DNA of 6,630 nucleotides from an uncultured Paracoccaceae bacterium (GCA_937907485.1 CALESR010000204.1:1-6630); one strand, 5' to 3'; shown: positions 1-6,183, numbered from the stretch's first letter. Program-made: numbers and translations. The notes: a model not told the origin generated them from the letters alone.

Positions 1-41
1 TTTGTTTACTCCTTGCAGCTAGCCTAAGCGGCGCCGGGATG

Positions 42-62
42 GAAGGGGGCGGTGACCCCTTC
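42..62 (+). promoter_or_regulatory. Perfect leader hairpin upstream of the AlkB-like gene
   Basis: GAAGGGG (42-48) and CCCCTTC (56-62) form a perfect 7-bp stem with a 7-base loop, ending about 10 bases before the ribosome-binding site AAGGGA of the hydroxylase gene. There is no T-run after it, so it does not look like a simple terminator. It could be a leader structure or mRNA-stabilising hairpin, or be incidental in GC-rich DNA. The AT-rich stretch at 1-10 could hold part of a promoter, but I cannot identify clear -35/-10 boxes. Confidence 0.25.
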
Positions 63-83
63 TGCCCGCGCCAAGGGATTGCT

Positions 84-1130
84 ATGCTTGCCCTCATGCG
101 CCTGTCGGTTTTCGCCTTTGCCACCCTGTTGCCCGCGGCCCTGCTGGTCGCCGGGGCGCTGTGGGGCGGCGTGTGGATCTGGGCGGCGCCGGTGTCGATC
201 GGTCTGGTCTGGCTGGCGATCGACCCGCTGACCGCGCCCAAGGCGCGCGCGGGGGCCGAATTTCCCGGTGCCGACGGGCTGCTGGCGCTGCTCGGCGTGC
301 TGCAACTGACGCATCTGCCGCTGGGCATCTGGGCGCTGACCACGCGGCTGGAGGGGGGCGAATGGCTGGCCGGGCTGGTCGGGTTTGGCCTGTTTTTCGG
401 CCAGATCGGCAACCCCGCCGCGCATGAGCTGATCCACCGCGCCGACCCGAGGCTGCGGCGGCTGGGGGCGGTGGTCTATACTGCGTTCCTCTTTGGCCAC
501 CATGTCTCGGCGCATCGGCTGGTGCATCATGCGCAGGTCGCCACGCCGGGCGATCCCAATTCGGCGCGCCGCGGCCAGGGGTTCTGGCGCTTTCTGCCGC
601 GCGCCTGGATCGGCAGTTTCCGCGCGGGCCTTGCCGCCGAACGGGCGCTGGCCGCCCGCGCGCAGGGGCAGCGGCGCAATCCCTATGCGCTCTATGTCCT
701 TGGCGCGCTGGCGATGCTGGCGGGGTCGGCGCTGTCCTTCGGGGTCTGGGGGGTGATGGCCCATCTGCTGTTGGCCGCCCATGCGCAATCCCAACTGCTG
801 GTGTCGGACTATGTGCAGCATTACGGGCTGCGGCGGCAGAAACTGGCCGATGGCCGGTTCGAGCCCGTAGGTCCGCAGCACAGCTGGAACGCGGCGGGCT
901 GGTATTCCGCCGCCATCACGCTGAACGCGCCGCTGCATTCCGACCACCACGCGCATCCGGCCCGGCCCTATCCGCAACTGGAGCTGCCCGCCGGGGCGCC
1001 GCTGTTGCCCGCGCCCTTGCCCGCGATGGCGGTGCTGGCGCTGGTGCCGCCGCTCTGGCGCCGGGTGATGGACCCGCGGCTGGAGCAAACGCTGTGCGGC
1101 GCCTCGGGGGTTCCTCTCGCGGCAACGTGA
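84..1130 (+). CDS. alkB: AlkB-family alkane 1-monooxygenase-like membrane hydroxylase
   Basis: Integral-membrane non-haem di-iron hydroxylase. Family members use O2 and electrons from rubredoxin or ferredoxin to hydroxylate terminal carbons of alkanes or related chains. Seen in the 348-residue product: all the histidine boxes, HELIHR (114-119), HRLVHH (144-149) followed by VATPGDPNSAR, DYVQHYGL (around 242-249), QHSWN, and HSDHHAHP (285-292), plus hydrophobic segments near the N-terminus, before the first His box and around the middle. The start at 84 is preferred over an in-frame ATG at 39 because AAGGGA (73-78) sits 5 bases upstream and the extra 15 residues are hydrophilic and unlike the family. 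Several non-histidine motif residues differ from canonical AlkB (AHRLVHH for EHxxGHH, QHYGL for EHYGL, NAPLHSDHH for LQRHSDHH), and the protein is shorter than the roughly 400 residues of Pseudomonas AlkB. Family is secure; substrate (alkane or another lipid) is not. No rubredoxin gene is in the window. Confidence 0.9.
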   Translation: MLALMRLSVFAFATLLPAALLVAGALWGGVWIWAAPVSIGLVWLAIDPLTAPKARAGAEFPGADGLLALLGVLQLTHLPLGIWALTTRLEGGEWLAGLVGFGLFFGQIGNPAAHELIHRADPRLRRLGAVVYTAFLFGHHVSAHRLVHHAQVATPGDPNSARRGQGFWRFLPRAWIGSFRAGLAAERALAARAQGQRRNPYALYVLGALAMLAGSALSFGVWGVMAHLLLAAHAQSQLLVSDYVQHYGLRRQKLADGRFEPVGPQHSWNAAGWYSAAITLNAPLHSDHHAHPARPYPQLELPAGAPLLPAPLPAMAVLALVPPLWRRVMDPRLEQTLCGASGVPLAAT

Positions 1131-1196
1131 GGGCGCGGCGCTGGCCCTTTGGTTCGCAGTCTGGCACTGTGGCACCGTCCTGGTCTGGAGGTGTCG

Positions 1197-1613
1197 ATGC
1201 GCGTTCTGTCCCTTGCCACGCTGGTGTTCAGCCTCGCCCTGCCGCTTGCCGCGCAAGAGGCCGGTCCAACCCCGCTGGATGCCGCCGGGTTTGACGCCTA
1301 TACCCGCGGCCGCACGTTGAGCTATTCGATGCAGGGCGCGCCCTATGGCATCGAGGAATATCTGCCGAACCGCCGCGTGCGCTGGGCCTTTGTCGGGCAG
1401 GAATGCCAGACCGGGGTCTGGTATGAGCGCAACGGCAATATCTGCTTCCTCTACGACAACGAACCCACTGACGAGCAATGCTGGCGCTTCACCGAAAGCG
1501 AGGGCACGCTGCGCGGGGTGTTCCAGGGACCGGACGGGCCCTCGACCGAACTCTATGAGGTTCAGCAGAGCGACCAGCCGCTGACCTGCGCCGGGCCGGG
1601 GGTCGGGGTCTGA
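1197..1613 (+). CDS. Small exported four-cysteine protein, unknown function
   Basis: A 138-residue protein. The start at 1197 is chosen because GGAGG (1187-1191) lies 5 bases upstream and the reading frame then begins with a classic signal peptide: MR, a hydrophobic core (residues 3-17), and a small-residue cleavage region PLAAQ (about 16-20). The longer in-frame start at 1149 would bury this signal. The mature part is polar and aromatic, with a conserved-looking core around YGIEEYLPNRRVRWAFVG and GVWYERNGNICFLYD, and four cysteines (C70, C83, C95, C131) that could form two periplasmic disulfides. It resembles hypothetical secreted proteins I recall from Rhodobacteraceae, but I recognise no domain of known function. 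It starts 66 bp after the AlkB-like gene on the same strand, so co-transcription is possible; nothing else links it to alkane metabolism. Confidence 0.8.
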   Translation: MRVLSLATLVFSLALPLAAQEAGPTPLDAAGFDAYTRGRTLSYSMQGAPYGIEEYLPNRRVRWAFVGQECQTGVWYERNGNICFLYDNEPTDEQCWRFTESEGTLRGVFQGPDGPSTELYEVQQSDQPLTCAGPGVGV

Positions 1614-1620
1614 TCGTCAG

Positions 1621-1671
1621 ACCTTTGGCCAAGGTTGCAAAAGTGACAGCAACGCGGGGTCCAACCCCCGC
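1621..1671. other. Cluster of small inverted repeats after the exported-protein gene
   Basis: Three short inverted repeats follow the stop at 1613: ACCTT/AAGGT (1621-1635) around TTGGCCAA, GTTGC/GCAAC (1634-1653), and GCGGGG/CCCCGC (1654-1671) with a 6-base loop. They lie between genes that converge from both sides and could act as transcription-termination or mRNA-end structures. None is followed on either strand by a convincing T-run immediately after the stem, so a terminator call is weak. Confidence 0.25.
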
Positions 1672-1722
1672 CTGAGCCGCTGCAATGTCGGAAAACTGCC
1701 CGCAGCCATGCACCACAGCCAC

Positions 1723-1943
1723 CAGCAGGGCGATCGTCCCTTTGCAGCCATCACCGTGATTGGCCCCGGCCAGCAGCGTCGTCGGGCCAGGCGCGTCCCC
1801 CACCACCACACACGGCGGGGTCATCACTGCCCCGCAGGCCGACTCATTGCGCGACTGCGGCAGGGGCAGGAACCCGTGGCGCCTGCCCGGTTCGGTCAGA
1901 AAAACCCTCGGGCAACCGGACGGGTGGGCCGATCATCGGGCAT
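1723..1943 (-). pseudogene. Decayed N-terminus of a succinylglutamate desuccinylase/aspartoacylase (DoeB-like) deacylase
   Basis: On the minus strand, 1905-1723 encodes a segment that reads like the N-terminus of zinc deacylases of the AstE/aspartoacylase family, especially the DoeB/ectoine-utilisation type: RRHGFLPLPQSRNESACGAV, then GPTTLLAGANHGDGCKGTIA. The expected pattern from memory is HGFLxLPxSRDDSAWGAV and GPTALLTGGNHGDEYEGPIAL. The glutamate of the HGDE zinc site is replaced (HGDG), and likeness ends after about 60 codons, whereas intact proteins are over 300 residues. A plausible start ATG at 1943 lies in another frame (MPDDRPTRPVARGFF, then stop). Adding one T to the T5 run (complement of 1900-1904) would join that start to the body as GFFLTEPGRRHGF. 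It begins about 30 bases after the suhB stop on the same strand, so it was probably once co-transcribed with suhB. The resemblance is by eye only. Confidence 0.6.
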
Positions 1944-1972
1944 GGGACCCCCATGCCGCCACCCGCCGCCGA

Positions 1973-2764
1973 TCAATCCCGCGCGCGGATGATCTTGGCG
2001 AAGGGCTCGAAGATTTCCGAATTGGCAGCGATCACATTGCCCGATTCCAGCACATCCTGCCCGTCGCGGATCGGCCCGGTGAAGCCGCCCGCCTCGCGCA
2101 CCAGCAGCAGCCCGGCCGCCACATCCCAGGGCTTCAGCCCGCGCTCCCAGAACCCGTCGTACCGACCCGCCGCGACATAGGCCAGATCGAGCGCCGCCGC
2201 CCCCCAGCGCCGCACCCCGGCACAGGCCGGCATCAGCCGCGCCAGATCCTGCAAGGTGGCGGGCAAGGCCGGGCGCCCGCCAAAGGGCACGCCGGTGGCA
2301 AAGATGCACTCGATCATCGAGCGCCGCCCCGAAACCCGCAGCCGCGTCTCGTTCATGAAGGCGCCGAGGCCCTTTTCGGCGAAAAACATCTCGTCCTTGG
2401 CCGCGTCGAACACCACGGCGGCGACGATCTCGCCCTTGTGCTCCAGCGCGATGGAAATCGCCCAATGCGGCAGACCGTGCAGATAGTTCGTCGTGCCGTC
2501 CAGCGGATCGACGATCCAGCGGCGCGTCGGGTCGGTGCCCTCGGTCTCGCCGGTCTCTTCGCCCAGCCAGCCATAATTCGGCCGACCGTCCATCAGTTCT
2601 TCCTTCAGGACCCGTTCGGCCTCGCGGTCGGCCCGCGTGACAAAGTCGCCGGGGCCCTTCGAGGACACCTGCAGGTTCTCGACCTCGCGAAAATCCTTGA
2701 CCAGCCCCCGCGCAGCCTTGCGCGCGGCCTTGATCATCAGGTTGAGATTGGCACTTCCCTGCAT
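1973..2764 (-). CDS. suhB: Inositol-1-monophosphatase family protein SuhB
   Basis: Mg2+-dependent phosphatase of the inositol monophosphatase superfamily, 263 residues, the normal family length. Seen: GEETG (68-72) supplying the metal-ligand glutamate, WIVDPLDGTTNYLHG (83-97) with the signature DPxDGTxN, and WDVAAG (213-218) with the third metal-binding aspartate; KGPGDFVTRAD (36-46) is the usual N-terminal conserved stretch. All catalytic residues are present. The start at 2764 gives the characteristic MQGSANLN N-terminus and has GGAG 8 bases upstream; an in-frame extension to 2809 adds 15 residues atypical of the family. Family knowledge: these enzymes dephosphorylate myo-inositol 1-phosphate, and E. 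coli SuhB also acts as a NusA/rRNA antitermination partner. Which role dominates here cannot be told. It is divergent from carA and followed by the deacylase remnant. Confidence 0.93.
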   Translation of the reverse strand: MQGSANLNLMIKAARKAARGLVKDFREVENLQVSSKGPGDFVTRADREAERVLKEELMDGRPNYGWLGEETGETEGTDPTRRWIVDPLDGTTNYLHGLPHWAISIALEHKGEIVAAVVFDAAKDEMFFAEKGLGAFMNETRLRVSGRRSMIECIFATGVPFGGRPALPATLQDLARLMPACAGVRRWGAAALDLAYVAAGRYDGFWERGLKPWDVAAGLLLVREAGGFTGPIRDGQDVLESGNVIAANSEIFEPFAKIIRARD

Positions 2765-2865
2765 ACGACCGGCTCCGTGGTGATTGGCCACGGCCATACG
2801 GGAAAGCAACCGGGATGAAAAGGGGAGCCGTGCCCTACGGCGCCTCCTGCCGCGCCCCGCTCCCC

Positions 2866-2894
2866 TTGCTTCCCCCCGCGCCAGCCACTAAAGA
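2866..2894 (+). promoter_or_regulatory. Candidate sigma-70-type promoter of carA
   Basis: TTGCTT (2866-2871) and TAAAGA (2889-2894) are separated by 17 bases, a reasonable match to TTGACA/TATAAT in otherwise very GC-rich DNA, and would start transcription around 2900, some 20-25 bases before the carA start codon. It lies in the 159-bp divergent spacer between suhB and carA. No clear suhB promoter was found on the other strand. Confidence 0.4.
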
Positions 2895-2923
2895 CGGCGC
2901 GATACCACATGAGGAGCCGTCCG

Positions 2924-4087
2924 ATGCCCGCAGCCCCCGCGCAGCCGCGCCCGACCGCCTGCCTCGTGCTTGCCGATGGCACCATCTTCTATGGCCACGG
3001 CTTTGGCGCCACCGGCGAGACGGTCGCCGAACTCTGCTTCAACACCGCGATGACCGGCTATCAGGAGATCATGACCGATCCCTCCTATGCCGGGCAGATC
3101 GTCACCTTCACCTTCCCGCATATCGGCAACACCGGCGTCACCGCCGAGGATGACGAGGCCACGCAGGCCGTCGCCGCCGGCATGGTGGTGAAATGGGATC
3201 CGACCGAACCCTCGAACTGGCGCGCCTCGGGCGATCTGGTGGCCTGGCTGACCCGGCAGGGCCGCATCGGCATCGGCGGGCTGGATACGCGGCGGCTGAC
3301 CCGGGCGATCCGCCAGCAGGGCGCGCCGCATGTCGCGCTGGCGCATGATCCGTCGGGGAATTTCGATCTTGAACGTCTGCTGGCGATGGCGCGCGGCTGG
3401 AAGGGGCTGGTCGGCCTCGATCTGGCCAAGGATGTCACCTGCGCGCAAAGCTATCGCTGGAACGAGATGCGCTGGGCCTGGCCGCAGGGCTATGCGCCGA
3501 TGACCGCGCCGCTGCACCGCGTCGTCGCCATCGACTACGGCGCGAAACGCAACATCCTGCGCTGCCTCGCCTCGGTCGGCTGCGATGTCACCGTGTTGCC
3601 CGCCAATGCCACGGCCGAGGACGTTCTGGCGCTGACCCCCGATGGCGTGTTCCTGTCGAACGGCCCCGGCGACCCGGCGGCGACCGGGGCCTATGCCGTG
3701 CCGATGATCCGCGGCGTGCTGGATGCCGACCTGCCGCTGTTCGGGATCTGCCTTGGCCATCAGATGCTTGCCCTCGCGCTGGGCGCCCGCACGGTCAAGA
3801 TGAACCACGGCCACCACGGCGCCAACCACCCGGTCAAGGACATGGACACCGGCAAGGTCGAGATCACCTCGATGAACCACGGTTTCACCGTTGACAGCCA
3901 GACCCTGCCAAAGGGCGTGCTGGAAACCCATGTCTCGCTGTTCGACGGCTCGAACTGCGGCATCCGGATGGCCGACCGCCCGGTGTTCTCGGTGCAATAC
4001 CACCCCGAGGCCAGCCCCGGCCCGCAGGACAGCTTCTATCTGTTCGAGCGATTCGCCGCCGCGATGGCCGCGCGCAAGGCCGCCTGA
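2924..4087 (+). CDS. carA: Carbamoyl-phosphate synthase small subunit (glutamine amidotransferase)
   Basis: Hydrolyses glutamine and passes ammonia to the large subunit CarB, giving carbamoyl phosphate for arginine and pyrimidine synthesis in the cytoplasm. The product is 387 residues, normal for CarA. The N-terminal CPSase small-chain domain shows FNTAMTGYQEIMTDPSYAGQ followed by FTFPHIGNTG; the C-terminal class I glutamine amidotransferase domain has the nucleophile motif GICLGHQ (Cys276) and YHPEASPGPQD with the His360/Glu362 pair. The triad is intact. An ATG at 2909 is in frame, but GAGGAG (2911-2916) overlaps it and is well placed (7 bases) for the ATG at 2924, so the latter is preferred. 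A candidate promoter precedes the gene and a candidate terminator follows it, which suggests a single-gene unit. carB is not next to it in this window. Confidence 0.97.
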   Translation: MPAAPAQPRPTACLVLADGTIFYGHGFGATGETVAELCFNTAMTGYQEIMTDPSYAGQIVTFTFPHIGNTGVTAEDDEATQAVAAGMVVKWDPTEPSNWRASGDLVAWLTRQGRIGIGGLDTRRLTRAIRQQGAPHVALAHDPSGNFDLERLLAMARGWKGLVGLDLAKDVTCAQSYRWNEMRWAWPQGYAPMTAPLHRVVAIDYGAKRNILRCLASVGCDVTVLPANATAEDVLALTPDGVFLSNGPGDPAATGAYAVPMIRGVLDADLPLFGICLGHQMLALALGARTVKMNHGHHGANHPVKDMDTGKVEITSMNHGFTVDSQTLPKGVLETHVSLFDGSNCGIRMADRPVFSVQYHPEASPGPQDSFYLFERFAAAMAARKAA

Positions 4088-4099
4088 GGTCTGCACCCG

Positions 4100-4127
4100 G
4101 CCCGGGTGAACCGGGCAGGGTTTGTTT
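4100..4127 (+). terminator. Candidate intrinsic terminator of carA
   Basis: GCCCGG (4100-4105) and CCGGGC (4111-4116) form a 6-bp GC stem with loop GTGAA, followed after AGGG by TTTGTTT (4121-4127). It starts 12 bases after the carA stop codon. The U-tract is interrupted and offset by four bases, so strength is uncertain. If real, it separates carA from the following glycosyltransferase. Confidence 0.45.
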
Positions 4128-4134
4128 ACCGATC

Positions 4135-4150
4135 TTAACCGCGCGTTAAC
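4135..4150 (+). promoter_or_regulatory. CtrA-type binding site TTAA-N7-TTAAC
   Basis: TTAA (4135-4138), seven bases, then TTAAC (4146-4150) is an exact match to the full CtrA box of alphaproteobacteria (TTAA-N7-TTAA(C)). It stands out because the surrounding DNA is very GC-rich. It lies between the candidate carA terminator and the likely start of the glycosyltransferase, 35-47 bases before the candidate GTG starts, where an activator site near a -35 region would be expected. CtrA activates motility, cell-cycle and gene-transfer-agent genes in this group; binding here is inferred from sequence. Confidence 0.55.
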
Positions 4151-4184
4151 CCGCGCCCCGCACTCTGACCCGGCAAGGCCGTGG

Positions 4185-6149
4185 GTGGGGGCGTCGGTGT
4201 TCGAGGCGGGGCAGAATCGGCAGGACTGGACCGGGGTCGAGGCCCCGGAGCTGCCTGCGCCCGACCTGCCCGACCCACCTGACCTCAATGCCCCCCCTGC
4301 CCTCCATGCCCTGCCCGCCCCCCCGGCGCGGGTGCCGCTGGGCACCCTGCTGATTCGCAGCGGCGCGATTCGCCCGGCCGACCTGCGGCACGCGCTGGAT
4401 CTGCAGACCCGCCAGCAGTCGCGGCTGGGCGATATCCTGCGCGTGCATGGTCTGGCCAGCGACGCCGCGGTCAAGACCGCGCTGGCCGAACAATTCGGCA
4501 CCGTGCTGATCGACACCGCCGCCACCCGCCCGGATCCCCGGCTGATCGACCGCATGGGGCCGCGGCGCTGCCTGCGAATCGGTTGCCTGCCGTGGTCGCG
4601 CGCCGGGGCCTGCACGCTGGTCGCCTGCGCGCAGCCCGACGCGTTCGAATCGCACCGCGCCGAGCTCGAGGCCGCCTTGGGCCCGGTGGTCATGGCGGTG
4701 ATCGGCGAGGACGAGATGCAGGCCGCGCTGATGGACTCGCGCCGCTCGACCCTGCGCCTGATGGCGGAAACCTGCGTCAGCGCGGCGGAAAGCTGCCGCA
4801 ACTGGGACGCGCCGCGCTTCAGCCGTCAGGCCGGGGTGGCGCTGCTGGCGGTGCTGGCGGTCGGCCTCGTCGCGCCGATGCTGGCGTTTCTGGCGCTGTT
4901 CGGGCTGGTGACGCTGTTTCTGGTGCTGGGCAACGCGATGAAAATCGCCGCCACCATCGCCCAGTTGCGCGCCCCTCGCGGCCGCCCCGCCGCCAACCCG
5001 GCTGATGTCGTGGCGCTGGCCGACTATCGCAAACCCGTCGTCTCGATCATGGTTGCGCTCTATCACGAACCCGATATCGCGCCGCGTCTGGTGCGGCGGC
5101 TGGGCGCGCTGACCTATCCGCGCGACTTGCTCGACATCATGCTGGTCGTCGAAGAGGACGACCAGATCACCCGCGAGGCGCTGGCCCGCGCCGACCTGCC
5201 GCACTGGATGCGGGTGATCCCGGTGCCCGATTCGGCGCTGCGCACCAAACCGCGCGCGCTGAACTATGCGCTCAACTTTGCCCGCGGTGCCGTGGTCGGC
5301 GTCTATGACGCCGAAGACGCCCCGGCCGCCGACCAACTGCTGCGCGTCGTCGACCGCTTTGCCGAGGCCGGGCCGGATCTGGCCTGCATTCAGGGCGTGC
5401 TCGATTTCTACAACCCGCGCACCAACTGGCTGAGCCGCTGCTTCACCATCGAATACGCCGCGTGGTTCCGGCTGATCCTGCCCGGCCTTGCCCGGCTGAA
5501 ACTGGTGGTGCCGCTGGGCGGCACCACGCTGTTCTTTCGCCGGGCGATTCTGGAGGAGCTCGGCGGCTGGGACGCCCACAACGTCACCGAGGACGCCGAT
5601 CTGGGCCTCAGACTGGCACGCCACGGCTATCGCACCGAACTGATGGACACCGTGACGATGGAAGAGGCCAATTGCCGCGGCTGGCCCTGGATCAAGCAAC
5701 GCTCACGCTGGCTCAAGGGCTATGCGATCACCTATGCCGTGCACATGCGCGACCCGGTGCTGCTGTGGCGGCAACTGGGGACCTGGCGCTTTGCCGGGGT
5801 GCAGGTGCTGTATCTGGGGACGCTGGTGCAGTTCCTGCTGGCGCCGATCCTGTGGAGCTTCTGGCTGATGGCCTTTGGTCTGGGCCACCCGATCACCGAG
5901 GCGCTGCCCGGCTGGGCGCTGACCGGGGTGGCGCTGGTGTTTCTGGTCTCCGAGGTGGCGGGGCTGGCGATCAACCTCTCGGCGCTGCGGCTGGCGCGGC
6001 ACCGGTTCCTGCGGGTCTGGGCCTTGACGCTGCACGCCTATTTCCCGCTGGCCGCCGTGGCGGCGTGGAAGGGCTGCTGGGAATTGCTGGTCAGCCCGTT
6101 CTACTGGGACAAGACCACGCATGGGCTGCACGACAAAGGGCAGAGCTGA
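4185..6149 (+). CDS. Membrane GT2 glycosyltransferase with N-terminal MshEN/GspE-N-like domain
   Basis: Probable inner-membrane polysaccharide synthase, 654 residues counted from GTG 4185. Order: a Pro/Asp/Ala-rich linker (about 18-50); a GspE-N/MshEN-like domain (about 51-181) with two 24-residue LG..L...G......L...L..Q motifs (51-74 and 80-103); two membrane helices (about 217-255); a GT2 catalytic domain with VALYHEPD (290), EEDD (323-326), YDAEDAP carrying DxD-type acids (374-380), the catalytic-base motif TED (468-470) and QRSRW (505-509); then three helices (about 539-566, 575-598, 610-633) and the ending SPFYWDKTTHGL. All processive GT2 motifs are present. MshEN domains bind c-di-GMP in pilus ATPases and in the synthase NfrB, so allosteric c-di-GMP control is inferred. 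No ATG is available near the 5' end. GTG 4185 has AAGG 6 bases upstream; GTG 4197 is an alternative, and a TTG at 4122 would overlap the terminator tail and place the CtrA box inside the gene. The sugar and product are unknown. Confidence 0.9.
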   Translation: MGASVFEAGQNRQDWTGVEAPELPAPDLPDPPDLNAPPALHALPAPPARVPLGTLLIRSGAIRPADLRHALDLQTRQQSRLGDILRVHGLASDAAVKTALAEQFGTVLIDTAATRPDPRLIDRMGPRRCLRIGCLPWSRAGACTLVACAQPDAFESHRAELEAALGPVVMAVIGEDEMQAALMDSRRSTLRLMAETCVSAAESCRNWDAPRFSRQAGVALLAVLAVGLVAPMLAFLALFGLVTLFLVLGNAMKIAATIAQLRAPRGRPAANPADVVALADYRKPVVSIMVALYHEPDIAPRLVRRLGALTYPRDLLDIMLVVEEDDQITREALARADLPHWMRVIPVPDSALRTKPRALNYALNFARGAVVGVYDAEDAPAADQLLRVVDRFAEAGPDLACIQGVLDFYNPRTNWLSRCFTIEYAAWFRLILPGLARLKLVVPLGGTTLFFRRAILEELGGWDAHNVTEDADLGLRLARHGYRTELMDTVTMEEANCRGWPWIKQRSRWLKGYAITYAVHMRDPVLLWRQLGTWRFAGVQVLYLGTLVQFLLAPILWSFWLMAFGLGHPITEALPGWALTGVALVFLVSEVAGLAINLSALRLARHRFLRVWALTLHAYFPLAAVAAWKGCWELLVSPFYWDKTTHGLHDKGQS

Positions 6150-6164
6150 GGTCTGGCCGGGTCA

Positions 6165-6183
6165 GGGGGGCATTCTGCCCCCC
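6165..6183. terminator. Strong GC hairpin between convergent genes
   Basis: GGGGGGCA (6165-6172) and TGCCCCCC (6176-6183) make a perfect 8-bp stem with a 3-base loop TTC, 15 bases after the glycosyltransferase stop. The GntR-family gene ends from the other side at 6249. The position fits a bidirectional terminator or 3' stabilising hairpin, but neither strand has a T-run right after the stem, so Rho-independent termination in the classical sense is not certain. Confidence 0.45.

Noticed and set aside
1162..1177. Possible sigma-54 promoter: TGGCAC upstream of the exported-protein gene
   Set aside because: TGGCAC is followed at the right distance by CACC and not the required TTGC-like -12 element, so the second half is missing.
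24..1478. A 484-codon open frame on the minus strand opposite the AlkB-like and exported-protein genes
   Set aside because: Rich in Arg, Gln, Gly and His with no recognisable motif. It is antisense to two well-supported genes; long antisense frames are common in high-GC DNA.
1489..1827. A 112-codon minus-strand frame as an intact small gene
   Set aside because: Its first part is the deacylase remnant, but the start is internal to the family motif and the second half runs antisense into the exported-protein gene with no family likeness, so it is better described as a pseudogene.
1760..2818. A 352-codon plus-strand frame covering suhB
   Set aside because: Pro/Arg/His-rich shadow of suhB, whose own frame has complete catalytic motifs.
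2888..4801. A 637-codon minus-strand frame across carA and the synthase 5' end
   Set aside because: Spans the intergenic region and two unrelated genes, low-complexity composition, no family likeness; antisense artefact of GC-rich codons.
4146..5699. A 517-codon minus-strand frame opposite the glycosyltransferase
   Set aside because: Gln/Arg/Gly-rich shadow; the plus strand encodes intact GT2 motifs over the same bases.
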